A stretch of DNA of 6,821 nucleotides from Alphaproteobacteria bacterium MarineAlpha10_Bin2 (GCA_002937555.1 PTKB01000146.1:1-6821), one strand, 5' to 3'; shown: positions 1 through 6,821, counted from the stretch's first letter. The notes: generated from the sequence alone by a model not told the origin. Numbers and translations: made by a program.

Positions 1-784
<784 letters not shown>

Positions 785-809
785 TTTGATCTCCCTCTGT
801 AAGCGCGTG

Positions 810-840
810 CGGCAATGGTCTAGAATCCAGACCATTGCCG
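810..840 (-). promoter_or_regulatory. Perfect 12-base inverted repeat, probable operator of the transaminase gene
   Basis: The arms CGGCAATGGTCT (810-821) and AGACCATTGCCG (829-840) are exact reverse complements around a 7-base spacer. The repeat begins about 25 bases before the transaminase ATG and just downstream of a TTGACA -35 box, so it covers the expected -10 box and transcription start. No T-run follows on the minus strand, so a terminator is unlikely. The TGGTC/GACCA half-sites resemble operators of GntR-family (FadR-like) regulators. That family assignment is inference, and no regulator gene is in the window. Confidence 0.7.
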
Positions 841-852
841 GGCCGATGTCAA
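820..852 (-). promoter_or_regulatory. Candidate promoter of the transaminase gene
   Basis: On the minus strand a perfect sigma-70-type -35 hexamer TTGACA lies at 852-847. About 17 bases downstream the -10 candidate is poor (TGGATT, 3 of 6 matches) and falls inside the inverted repeat. A perfect -35 with a weak -10 under a palindrome fits a regulated promoter. The promoter lies about 63 bases from the start codon. The exact transcription start cannot be set from sequence. Confidence 0.5.
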
Positions 853-949
853 GCGGCATCACCGGGCGGCGCTTATTAATTGACCGCGCGGCGGCCAATA
901 TCCACTATCTGATTTGCGGCGTTAGCAATGAAAACCAGGGAGTTGGCAT

Positions 950-974
950 GGCCCAGGCGGAAATCGAATGGGCC
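950..974 (-). terminator. Weak stem-loop just after hisD
   Basis: GGCCCA (950-955) and TGGGCC (969-974) form a perfect 6-base stem with a 13-base loop, starting 5 bases after the hisD stop codon. On the minus strand the nearest T-run (GGTTTTC) comes only about 14 bases after the stem, so it is not a textbook intrinsic terminator. It could attenuate or stabilise the 3' end of the his transcript. Confidence 0.3.
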
Positions 975-979
975 GCGGG

Positions 980-2284
980 CTAATTCCCGTTCTCTCCTTT
1001 GAGCCGGAGCGCGAGCGAGAGAGCGTGGGCATCAAGGCCTTCGGCTTCGGCCAAAGTGCGCGCGGCGGGGCCGATTTCGGCGAGGCCCTCCGCATCGCAA
1101 GACGCGAAGCTCGTGCGTTTCAGGAAGTCGTAGACTGAGAGGCCGGAGGAAAAGCGCGCGCTGCCCGAAGTCGGCAGCACATGGTTGGGCCCGGCCACAT
1201 AGTCGCCGACCGCTTCCGGCGTGTGGCGGCCGAGAAACACCGCGCCGGCATGGGTGATGCGCGCGAACAGGGCTTCCGGTTCTGCCACGGCAAGTTCGAG
1301 ATGTTCGGGCGCGATGCGGTCGACCAGGGCGGGCGCCTCGTCGAGACTGCCGATCACAATAATGGCGCCGTGCGTCCGCCAGCTCTCGCCGGCGATATCG
1401 CGGCGCGGCAAGGTTTCGAGCGTCTTTTCCACCGCCGCCGCCACGGCATCGGCGAAATCGCCATCGTCGGTGATGAGGATCGCCTGGGCGGCGCTGTCAT
1501 GCTCGGCCTGGGACAATAGATCGGCGGCGATCCATTCCGCTTCGTTGGCGCCGTCCGCCACCACCAGGATTTCCGACGGTCCGGCGATCATGTCGATGCC
1601 GACGGTGCCGAACACTTGCCGCTTGGCTTCGGCCACCCATTCGTTGCCCGGGCCGACGATTTTGTCGACGGGCTGGATGGTCGCGCTGCCGTAAGCCAGT
1701 GCCGCAATGGCCTGGGCGCCGCCGATGCGGTAGATCTCATCGAGGCCGGCAATTTCCGCCGCCGCCATCACCGCCGGGTTGAGCGCGCCCTTGGGCGTCG
1801 GCACGGTCATGACGAGGCGCGCCACGCCGGCCACTTTCGCCGGGATGGCATTCATCAGGACCGAGCTCGGATAAGCCGCGGTGCCGCCCGGCACATAGAG
1901 GCCGGCCGCCGCCAGCGCGCCCCAGCGCGCGCCCAGGCGCACGCCCGATGCGTCGGTATAATCAAGATCTTCCGGCATCTGCTGTTGGTGAAACGCCTCG
2001 ATACGGCCGGCGGCGAAGGCGAGGGCATGGCGCGTCTCGGCCGGGCATTCCGCCGCCGCCGCGCCGATCTCGCTGGCGCTCAGGCGCAGCTCCGCCGCGC
2101 TCAGATCCAGTCCGTCGAAGCGGGCGGTGTATTCGATAAGGGCGTCGTCGCCGCGCGCCCGCACATCGGCGATGATGCCCGCCACTTTGGCTGCATTGCC
2201 GCTTGTGCCGGCGCGCCTTTCCGCCAGCAGCGCGGCGAAATCGGCGGCGAAGCCGGCCGCGGCGCTATTCAGCCGGCGCGCCAT
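980..2284 (-). CDS. hisD: Histidinol dehydrogenase HisD
   Basis: A 434-residue protein of normal length for the family. HisD catalyses the last two steps of histidine synthesis in the cytoplasm, oxidising L-histidinol through histidinal to L-histidine with two NAD+ and a zinc ion. The family signature around IVGPGN (209-214) and IDMIAGPSEILVVAD (230-244) is present. The expected zinc ligands are Gln259 and His262 (SQAEHDS), Asp361 (GDYVAGPNH) and His420; the catalytic base pair is Glu327-His328 (APEHLEL). The ATG overlaps the end of hisG by 20 bases, which suggests translational coupling; a GGGAAG sequence sits about 9 bases ahead of it. The gene ends in TAG. Nothing in it looks damaged. Confidence 0.97.
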   Translation of the reverse strand: MARRLNSAAAGFAADFAALLAERRAGTSGNAAKVAGIIADVRARGDDALIEYTARFDGLDLSAAELRLSASEIGAAAAECPAETRHALAFAAGRIEAFHQQQMPEDLDYTDASGVRLGARWGALAAAGLYVPGGTAAYPSSVLMNAIPAKVAGVARLVMTVPTPKGALNPAVMAAAEIAGLDEIYRIGGAQAIAALAYGSATIQPVDKIVGPGNEWVAEAKRQVFGTVGIDMIAGPSEILVVADGANEAEWIAADLLSQAEHDSAAQAILITDDGDFADAVAAAVEKTLETLPRRDIAGESWRTHGAIIVIGSLDEAPALVDRIAPEHLELAVAEPEALFARITHAGAVFLGRHTPEAVGDYVAGPNHVLPTSGSARFSSGLSVYDFLKRTSFASCDAEGLAEIGPAARTLAEAEGLDAHALSLALRLKGENGN

Positions 2285-2930
2285 TCACCGCTTCCCGGAA
2301 GCGCTGCACCCAGCCCTGCATTTCCTCGGCGCGGGTTTTGAGCGCGGCGCGGTTGACCACGAGACGGGCCGAGACATCGGCGATATGTTCGACCTCGACC
2401 AGATCGTTGGCCGCCAGCGTCGCACCCGTATGCACAAGATCGACGACCCGGCGGCAGAGGCCGAGGCCGGGCGCCAGCTCCATGGCGCCGTTCAGCTTGA
2501 TGCATTCGGCCTGCACGCCGCGCGCCGCGAAATGGCGCCGCGTGACATGCGGGTATTTGGTGGCCACGCGGACATGGCTCCAGCGCGACGGATCGTCCTC
2601 CGATGCCAACTGGCTCGGCTCCGCCACCGCCATGCGGCAATGGCCGATATCGAGATCGAGCGGCGCATAGAGCTCGCGGTAATCGAATTCCATCAGCACG
2701 TCGGAGCCGGCAATGCCGAACTGCGCCGCGCCGAAGGCGACGAAGGTGGCGACGTCGAAGCTGCGCACACGGATGATGCTGAGCCCGGCGATATTGGTGT
2801 CGAAGCGGAGCTTGCGGCTCCCTTCGTCGAAGAACGCCGCTTCCGGCTCGATTCCGGCATGCGCCATCAGTGGCGCGGCCTCCTTAAGGATGCGTCCCTT
2901 CGGCAGGGCGAAAATAAGCTCGTCGGGCAT
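2265..2930 (-). CDS. hisG: ATP phosphoribosyltransferase catalytic subunit, short form HisG(S)
   Basis: A 221-residue protein that joins ATP and PRPP to make phosphoribosyl-ATP, the committed first step of histidine synthesis. It opens with LIFALPKGRILKEA (5-18), has FGIAGSDVLME (71-81) and carries the PRPP-binding loop VDLVHTGATLAANDL (163-177). The length matches the short form, which lacks the C-terminal ACT-like regulatory domain. In known cases that form works only with the HisRS-like partner HisZ, and no hisZ is in this window. The ATG start is forced: an in-frame TGA lies 12 bases upstream. No Shine-Dalgarno sequence is visible (the preceding bases are CTTAATATT), which is unusual here. 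It follows the ligase gene by 71 bases and overlaps hisD. Confidence 0.96.
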   Translation of the reverse strand: MPDELIFALPKGRILKEAAPLMAHAGIEPEAAFFDEGSRKLRFDTNIAGLSIIRVRSFDVATFVAFGAAQFGIAGSDVLMEFDYRELYAPLDLDIGHCRMAVAEPSQLASEDDPSRWSHVRVATKYPHVTRRHFAARGVQAECIKLNGAMELAPGLGLCRRVVDLVHTGATLAANDLVEVEHIADVSARLVVNRAALKTRAEEMQGWVQRFREAVNGAPAE

Positions 2931-2963
2931 AATATTAAGTCATCGGTGACGGATACGGACGCC

Positions 2964-2992
2964 GATATACTGGGCTTGGCCCGGTTTGTCGC
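2964..2992 (-). promoter_or_regulatory. Weak candidate promoter ahead of hisG
   Basis: In the 71-base gap between the ligase gene and hisG, the minus strand carries GCGACA (2992-2987), a 17-base spacer and TATATC (2969-2964). Each hexamer matches the sigma-70 consensus at 4 of 6 positions. Transcription would start roughly 25 bases before the hisG ATG. It would let hisG-hisD be expressed apart from murA and the ligase, but the match could be chance. Confidence 0.25.
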
Positions 2993-3001
2993 TATTTCTT
3001 T

Positions 3002-4375
3002 TCAGGCGAGCTCGAAGAAGCGGCGCAGTTCCTGATCGGTGACCTTGGCGCGGAATTCGCGCTCCTGGAAATCGCGCGTCGCAGCATAGGTCTCGACGAA
3101 GCGCACGCCGAACAGTTCGCGTGCCGCTTCACTCGCGCGGAAGCGCTCGATGCCGGCGCGGAAACTCTCCGGGAAGCGCTGATCTTGCGGCACCTCCTGT
3201 TGGTACACATTGCCGGCCATCGGCGCTTGCGGCTCGAGCTTATGCTTGATGCCATACAGCCCGGCGCCGACGAGGCAAGCAAGAGCAAGGTAGGGATTGG
3301 CGTCGGCGCCCGGGGTGCGGCACTCGATGCGCTGGGATTTGGCGGCGCCGCGGATCACTCTGAGGGCGCAGGTGCGGTTGTCATAGCCCCAGGTGGCGGC
3401 GATCGGCGCGAAGATATCGGGCACAAAGCGTTTGAAGCTGTTCACGTTCGGCCCCAGCATGATCAGCAGTTCCGGCATCAGCGCCTGCATGCCGGCGAGG
3501 AAATGGCGCATGGTGGCGCTCATGCCGTCTTCGGCGGCCTCGTCGCGGAACACCGGCCGGCCGGCGAGGTCCTTGAGCGAGATGTGGACATGGCCGCTCT
3601 GGCCGTCGACATCGTTGTTCCAGCGCGCCATGAAGGTGATCAGGCGGCCCATACGTTGGGCCAGGGCTTTGGTGTAGGTCTTGAACAGGATGGCATTGTC
3701 CGCCGCGCGCACACCTGTTTGCGGCGCCAGGCTCGCCTCCATGAAGCCCGGGCCCATCTCTTCATGAGCGGTCTCCAGGTCGACATCCATGGTGGCGAAG
3801 CAGTCGAGCAACTCGTTGTAAAACTCGGCCCAGACGGCCTGGCGCTGGATCACTTCATAGGTGATGAGCGGCGTCGCCAGCTTGAGGCCGCGATAGTCCT
3901 TTTCATGCGCGCTCAGCGCCGTTTCCTCGAACATGGTGAACTCATATTCGAGCGCGTGATAGGGCTGGAATCCCATATCGCCGGCCATTTTCTCGATCCG
4001 GCGGTAAACCCCGCGCGGGCAGATCTCTTCCATCTCGCCGGTATATTCGGCGAGCACCAGAAGGTTGCGTCTCGGAGACTCCCAGGGAATTTCCCGGCAC
4101 GTCTCAGGCAGCGCCCGGGCGATGGCATCGGCAAAGCCGTCCGAGCCGTCGGCGATCACCGGCGCCGCCATGATGACATCGTCGAAATCCAGCGCCAGCA
4201 CCAACGGCGGCATGCCCCAGCCGCCCTCCAGCACCGAATACAGCTTGTCGCGCGAGATATATTTGCCGCGCAACAGGCCGTTGGTATCGGCCATGGCAAT
4301 GGTAACGTTTTTGGCGTCGCGCTCTTCGACGATGCGGCGCAAGTCTTCGGCGCTGCGGACTTCGCTCGGGATCAT
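3002..4375 (-). CDS. Glutamine synthetase family protein, probable gamma-glutamyl-amine/amide ligase
   Basis: A 457-residue GS-fold protein. The family activates glutamate with ATP and joins it to ammonia or an amine. Segments in order: an N-terminal beta-grasp with MADTNGLLRGKY (28-39); metal-ligand glutamates in ALEYEF (141-146); HEEMGPGFMEASL (204-216), in place of the classical GQxEI stretch but with its glutamates kept; the nucleotide-site histidines in GQSGHVHISL (258-267); NSFKRF (312-317) with the expected substrate Arg316; and RIECRTPGADANPY (349-362). The GlnA adenylylation-site motif NLYDLPPEE is absent, so this is probably not the main, GlnE-regulated assimilation enzyme. It looks like the PuuA/IpuC/FluG-like group that makes gamma-glutamyl amides; the substrate cannot be told from sequence. 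GAGG about 6 bases before the ATG overlaps the stop region of the DUF2948 gene, 7 bases away, so the two are probably cotranscribed. Confidence 0.9.
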   Translation of the reverse strand: MIPSEVRSAEDLRRIVEERDAKNVTIAMADTNGLLRGKYISRDKLYSVLEGGWGMPPLVLALDFDDVIMAAPVIADGSDGFADAIARALPETCREIPWESPRRNLLVLAEYTGEMEEICPRGVYRRIEKMAGDMGFQPYHALEYEFTMFEETALSAHEKDYRGLKLATPLITYEVIQRQAVWAEFYNELLDCFATMDVDLETAHEEMGPGFMEASLAPQTGVRAADNAILFKTYTKALAQRMGRLITFMARWNNDVDGQSGHVHISLKDLAGRPVFRDEAAEDGMSATMRHFLAGMQALMPELLIMLGPNVNSFKRFVPDIFAPIAATWGYDNRTCALRVIRGAAKSQRIECRTPGADANPYLALACLVGAGLYGIKHKLEPQAPMAGNVYQQEVPQDQRFPESFRAGIERFRASEAARELFGVRFVETYAATRDFQEREFRAKVTDQELRRFFELA

Positions 4376-4382
4376 GCCGGCC

Positions 4383-4805
4383 TCATGCTTGTTGCGGGCG
4401 GGGCGCGTCCAAATCGCGCAACTGGCCGCTCAGTTTATCGACTTCCAAAAATACTTCGCCGCCGCCCTGGAACGAGAGAATGATGCCGAAGCGCTCGGAG
4501 AGCGGCGCCGAGACGATCGAGACCAAGTGCAACAGAGCGTGCGGTGCGCCGCGGTCGAGGCGGCGGTAGCGCACGGCGTTGACGTGATCGAAATGAAGCC
4601 CGGCGCGCATGCGTCCGAGCGCCGGTTGCTCCGCCGCCGCCGCCTTTTTCCACAGCGGACGCACCAATATGGCCGCGAAACGGCGCGCTTCGCGGTCGTA
4701 GGCCATTTCGTTGAGGCAGCCGATGGCGCCGGTGAGGCAGGCGGCGATGATGGCCAGGTCCTCATCGTCCTCAGCGCGCAGTTTGAGCGCCTTAGCGCCG
4801 CTCAT
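4383..4805 (-). CDS. DUF2948 family protein
   Basis: A 140-residue soluble protein with no signal peptide or membrane segment. I recognise it as the alphaproteobacterial DUF2948 family, from the N-terminal LKLRAEDDEDLAIIAACLTG, a central FAAILVRPLW with an HFDHVNAVR segment, and a C-terminal IILSFQGGGEVFLEVDKL. Its function is unknown. It starts in a 4-base ATGA overlap with the murA stop, so it is translationally coupled to murA, and it is followed 7 bases later by the glutamine-synthetase-family gene. In many alphaproteobacteria, as I recall, this gene sits between murA and hisD, which agrees with the assignment. No strong Shine-Dalgarno sequence is seen, as expected for a coupled start. 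Confidence 0.88.
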   Translation of the reverse strand: MSGAKALKLRAEDDEDLAIIAACLTGAIGCLNEMAYDREARRFAAILVRPLWKKAAAAEQPALGRMRAGLHFDHVNAVRYRRLDRGAPHALLHLVSIVSAPLSERFGIILSFQGGGEVFLEVDKLSGQLRDLDAPRPQQA

Positions 4806-6070
4806 GAGGCGATCCGCTCGATATCGGCGCCGAGCGCCGCGAGCTTTTTTTCGATGCGCTCATAGCCGCGGCCGAGATGATAGACCCGGCTGATCACCGT
4901 CTCGCCCTCTGCCGCCAATCCCGCCAGCACGAGGCAGGAAGAAGCGCGCAGATCGGTCGCCATCACCGGCGCGCCGCGCAACCTCTCGACGCCGCGCACC
5001 AGCGCGTTTCCGCCGCTCACGGATATGTCGGCGCCCATGCGCGCCAGCTCCGGGACATGCATGAAGCGGTTTTCGAACACCGTCTCGCCGATCAGCGAGG
5101 AGCCCTTGGCCACCGTCATCAGCACCATGATCTGGGCTTGCAGATCGGTGGGAAAGCCGGGGTAGGGATGGGTGGTCAAATTCACCGCGCCAAGCCGCCC
5201 GTTGGCGGCGACAAAAAGTCCGGTATTGCGCTCCTCGACCGTGACCCCGGCCTGGCGCAGACAATCGATCGGCGCCGCCAGATGCTCGGCGCGGGCGCCC
5301 GAGAGCACCACCTTGCCACCGGTGATGGCGGCGGCGATGGCGTAAGTGCCGGCCTCGATGCGGTCGGCCATGATTCGATGATGGGTGCCGCTTAAGCTCG
5401 CCCCGCCCTGGATGCGCACACAATCGCTGCCGGCGCCCGCGATGTCGGCCCCCATGGCGCCCAGGCAAAGAGCGAGATCGGCGATTTCCGGCTCGCGCGC
5501 GGCGTTGTGCAGCACTGTTTCGCCGTCCGCCAGCGTTGCCGCCATCATCAGGTTCTCCGTCGCGCCCACCGACGGTGTGGCGAGATGGATTTCGGCGCCC
5601 TTGAGGCCGCCCGGGGCGCTGGCATGGATATAGCCGTCTTCCAGCACGATGCGCGCGCCGAGGCGCTCGAGCCCGGCGAGATGGAGATCGACCGGCCGCG
5701 TGCCGATGGCGCAGCCGCCGGGCAGCGACACAGTGGCTTCGCGGAAGCGTGCCACCAGCGGCCCGAGCACGAGAATCGAAGCGCGCATGCGGCGCACCAA
5801 TTCATAAGGCGCGACGGTGCTGGTGAGGGCTGCAGCGTTAAGGGTGAGGGTGCCGCCGCCATTTTTCTCGGGCATTTCGATATCGACGCCGAGCTCGGCC
5901 AAAAGCCTGGCCATAGTGTCGATATCGGCGAGGCCCGGTACGCGCGACAGGGTGAGCGGCGCGTCGGTCAGAAGCGATGCAACCATGAGCGGCAGCGCGG
6001 CGTTCTTGGCGCCGGATATCTCCACCTCGCCATGCAGCGGGCGGCCCCCCAGGATGCGAATCTTGTCCAT
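4802..6070 (-). CDS. murA: UDP-N-acetylglucosamine 1-carboxyvinyltransferase MurA
   Basis: A 422-residue protein of full length. MurA moves enolpyruvate from PEP to UDP-GlcNAc, the first committed step of peptidoglycan synthesis in the cytoplasm. Both inside-out alpha/beta domains are present. Visible residues: Lys22 in SGAKNAALP (19-27); the loop LPGGCAIGTRPVDLH (116-130) with catalytic Cys120 (equivalent to E. coli Cys115), the residue fosfomycin alkylates, so no Cys-to-Asp resistance form; Asp309 in PGFPTDLQAQ; and Arg401 in YHLGRGYE. The ATG is preceded by AGG with 7 bases spacing, a modest ribosome site. The 88 bases upstream (6071-6158) separate it from the small basic-protein gene and hold no convincing promoter, only a TTGACG without a matching -10. 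It overlaps the DUF2948 gene by 4 bases. Confidence 0.97.
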   Translation of the reverse strand: MDKIRILGGRPLHGEVEISGAKNAALPLMVASLLTDAPLTLSRVPGLADIDTMARLLAELGVDIEMPEKNGGGTLTLNAAALTSTVAPYELVRRMRASILVLGPLVARFREATVSLPGGCAIGTRPVDLHLAGLERLGARIVLEDGYIHASAPGGLKGAEIHLATPSVGATENLMMAATLADGETVLHNAAREPEIADLALCLGAMGADIAGAGSDCVRIQGGASLSGTHHRIMADRIEAGTYAIAAAITGGKVVLSGARAEHLAAPIDCLRQAGVTVEERNTGLFVAANGRLGAVNLTTHPYPGFPTDLQAQIMVLMTVAKGSSLIGETVFENRFMHVPELARMGADISVSGGNALVRGVERLRGAPVMATDLRASSCLVLAGLAAEGETVISRVYHLGRGYERIEKKLAALGADIERIAS

Positions 6071-6158
6071 ATGTCGGCCTGGCCTTTCGGCTTCTTTTTC
6101 GTTTCCCGGTCACGATATGTCAGGGAATTGTGGCGAACAAGCGGCGCTGCGGCAGGCG

Positions 6159-6329
6159 TCAATCCTTATCGCCGCCGTTGCCGGCATGCATCTGTTCGCG
6201 CTTCTGATCTTTTCGCTTGCGCAGATTCTCGCGCAGCGCCTCGGCCAGACGGTCCTTACGCGCCTGTTGTTCGAGCGCGCGCGCCGGCGTCACCGCCGGG
6301 CGTTTCTTTTCCTGCCGTTTACCCTTCAC
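6159..6329 (-). CDS. Small, highly basic, Lys/Arg-rich protein of unknown function
   Basis: With the GTG start at 6329-6327 the product is 56 residues, dominated by Lys, Arg, Glu and Gln. The central segment ARALEQQARKDRLAEALRENL should form one amphipathic helix running on into RKRKDQKREQ. I recall similar short basic proteins with an RLAEALRxNLxxRKxQ-like core in Alphaproteobacteria, some near murA, but have no function for them; binding to nucleic acid or the ribosome is a guess from charge. The GTG start is preferred because GGAGAG (6341-6336) sits exactly 6 bases before it. A TTG at 6386 would add 19 residues but has no ribosome site. The gene reads toward murA and stops at TGA 88 bases before it. 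Confidence 0.65.
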   Translation of the reverse strand: MKGKRQEKKRPAVTPARALEQQARKDRLAEALRENLRKRKDQKREQMHAGNGGDKD

Positions 6330-6404
6330 CCATGTCTCTCCGCTACGCTGCGCCCGCGGCCGGGATTGTTGTCGCTTGGCAGCCAATATGCCATGTTCGC
6401 CGCG

Positions 6405-6433
6405 ATTATACGCCGCCGTAGCTCAGTGGTAGA
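6405..6433 (-). promoter_or_regulatory. Candidate promoter with consensus TATAAT, overlapping the tRNA gene
   Basis: On the minus strand a perfect -10 hexamer TATAAT lies at 6410-6405, one base outside the tRNA-Thr 5' end. With 17-base spacing the -35 would be TCTACC (6433-6428; 3 of 6 matches), inside the tRNA D-arm. It would drive the small basic-protein gene, perhaps also murA, with a leader of about 70 bases to the GTG. The perfect -10 supports it; the poor -35 weakens it. Confidence 0.4.
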
Positions 6434-6486
6434 GCGCGCCCTTGGTAAGGGCGAGGTCGAAAGTTCGATTCTTTCCGGCGGCACCA
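6412..6486 (+). tRNA. tRNA-Thr (anticodon GGT)
   Basis: A complete cloverleaf can be folded. Acceptor GCCGCCG (6412-6418) pairs with CGGCGGC (6476-6482); the D-stem is GCTC/GAGC with loop AGTGGTA; the anticodon stem CGCCC/GGGCG holds loop TTGGTAA, giving anticodon GGT at 6444-6446; the T-stem GAAAG/CTTTC holds loop TTCGATT. The discriminator base is A and CCA is encoded (6484-6486). It decodes ACC and ACU threonine codons. It faces away from the protein genes. No clear promoter or terminator hairpin of its own is visible. Confidence 0.97.
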
Positions 6487-6573
6487 GCTTTCTTCTATAA
6501 TAACAATAAGATACGAAGTACCAAAATACGCGCTTGAATACGGTTCTATTTTACCCCACTTCATCCCCACAAT

Positions 6574-6586
6574 ATTCGCCGCGAAT
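6574..6586. repeat. Perfect 13-base palindrome
   Basis: ATTCGC (6574-6579) and GCGAAT (6581-6586) are exact reverse complements around a single C. The site could bind a dimeric protein, but no gene start nearby gives it a clear role. Confidence 0.4.
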
Positions 6587-6745
6587 TCAAGCTGTGTAAC
6601 CGGCAAACAAAGTCGTTGCGTCACCCGTGTTTCACCGTAGACGACGGGTCAGGGGCCGCGCGGAGCCACGCGCAACGAAGTGAGCATGGAGAGCACGGGC
6701 GGAGCGAACCCTTTACGAGGCGGCGGCTCCGACACCATTGAAACC

Positions 6746-6768
6746 AACCGCCACACTTTGTGACGGTT
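6746..6768. repeat. Hairpin-forming inverted repeat
   Basis: AACCG (6746-6750) pairs with CGGTT (6764-6768) and CACA (6752-6755) with TGTG (6759-6762), leaving one C-A mismatch and a CTT loop. No immediate T-run follows on either strand, so a standard intrinsic terminator is not supported. It may be an operator or a structured leader or trailer of a gene beyond the window. Confidence 0.45.
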
Positions 6769-6821
6769 CTGAAGACCGCTTACTTTCTTCCTCTTTCTTA
6801 CTGCAAGCGATCCTACCGCAG

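Larger units (their letters stand above)
6487..6821. other. 335-base stretch without a supported gene, rich in inverted repeats
   Basis: Beyond the tRNA the first 110 or so bases are clearly AT-richer than the rest of the window, then GC-rich sequence returns. Frames without stops exist (plus 6538-6740; minus from the right edge to a TAA at 6713-6715), but none has a start with a ribosome site or a protein I recognise. Several dyads are present: GCTTGAAT (6532-6539) with ATTCAAGC (6585-6592), TCGTTGCG (6613-6620) with CGCAACGA (6671-6678), ACCCGT (6623-6628) with ACGGGT (6644-6649), and GCGCG (6658-6662) with CGCGC (6669-6673). A pyrimidine-rich run lies at about 6779-6801. It may be plain intergenic DNA, a small structured RNA, or the edge of an element integrated at the tRNA. 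Confidence 0.5.

Noticed and set aside
810..840. The palindrome read as an intrinsic terminator of the hisD transcript
   Set aside because: It is about 140 bases past the hisD stop, has no T-run on the minus strand, and lies between a TTGACA box and a strong ribosome site, which fits an operator better.
948..983. An 11-codon plus-strand frame with AGGGAG five bases before its ATG
   Set aside because: The ribosome-site match is good, but the peptide is tiny, overlaps the hisD 3' end in antisense and the weak post-hisD stem-loop, and has no visible promoter; chance is likely.
1616..2341. Plus-strand frames opposite hisD and hisG (also 2127-3035)
   Set aside because: They lie antisense to complete his genes and show only composition-driven Arg/Ala-rich sequence.
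3185..4483. A 432-codon open frame on the plus strand opposite the glutamine-synthetase-family gene
   Set aside because: The minus-strand frame has all family motifs. The antisense frame is low-complexity, rich in Arg, His, Gly and Ala, as GC-biased codons produce opposite real genes.
6406..6624. A 72-codon minus-strand frame running through the tRNA
   Set aside because: Its C-terminal third is the antisense of tRNA-Thr, a familiar source of false protein predictions (CRRKESNFRPRPYQG-like). The rest lies in AT-rich intergenic DNA without a ribosome site.
6538..6740. A 67-codon plus-strand frame downstream of the tRNA
   Set aside because: It has no ATG or GTG start, no ribosome site, and a repetitive Arg/His/Glu-rich translation with no recognisable domain.
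6739..6821. Possible gene start entering from TTG 6738 or GTG 6760 on the plus strand
   Set aside because: Both frames stay open to the edge, but only for about 20-28 codons, and neither has a convincing ribosome site; more sequence would be needed.

Overview
The window looks like chromosomal DNA of a high-GC alphaproteobacterium, possibly from a Rhodospirillales-like lineage. Three things point there: the murA-DUF2948-his gene arrangement, which I recall as an alphaproteobacterial neighbourhood; the short form of HisG; and the strongly GC-biased coding. No species can be named from the sequence alone.

Layout, right to left along the minus strand. A tRNA-Thr(GGT) gene on the plus strand (6412-6486) stands back to back with a minus-strand gene for a small, very basic protein of unknown function. 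Next come murA (UDP-GlcNAc enolpyruvyl transferase), a DUF2948 gene joined to murA by a 4-base ATGA overlap, a glutamine-synthetase-family ligase 7 bases further on, and then, after a 71-base gap, hisG (short form) and hisD, which overlap by 20 bases. After a 195-base regulatory gap, a fold-type IV PLP transaminase runs off the left edge (784 to 1). It closely resembles (R)-selective amine transaminases. All protein genes are on the minus strand. The right-hand 335 bases (6487-6821) hold no gene I can support. They are lower in GC next to the tRNA and contain several inverted repeats.

How the genes fit together. murA serves peptidoglycan precursor synthesis. hisG and hisD are the first and last steps of histidine synthesis. 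The ligase resembles enzymes that join glutamate to amines, and the transaminase resembles enzymes acting on amines, but the his genes lie between them, so a shared amine or nitrogen pathway is only a hypothesis. The transaminase appears separately regulated: a TTGACA -35 box is followed by a perfect 12-base inverted repeat lying where the -10 box and start of transcription should be, which suggests a repressor-controlled amine gene.

There is no CRISPR array, insertion sequence, phage gene or defence system in view. The most interesting points are the palindromic operator at the transaminase promoter, the amine-transaminase identity of that partial gene, the amide-ligase-like gene inside a murA-DUF2948-his neighbourhood, and the unexplained repeat-rich tract beyond the tRNA.
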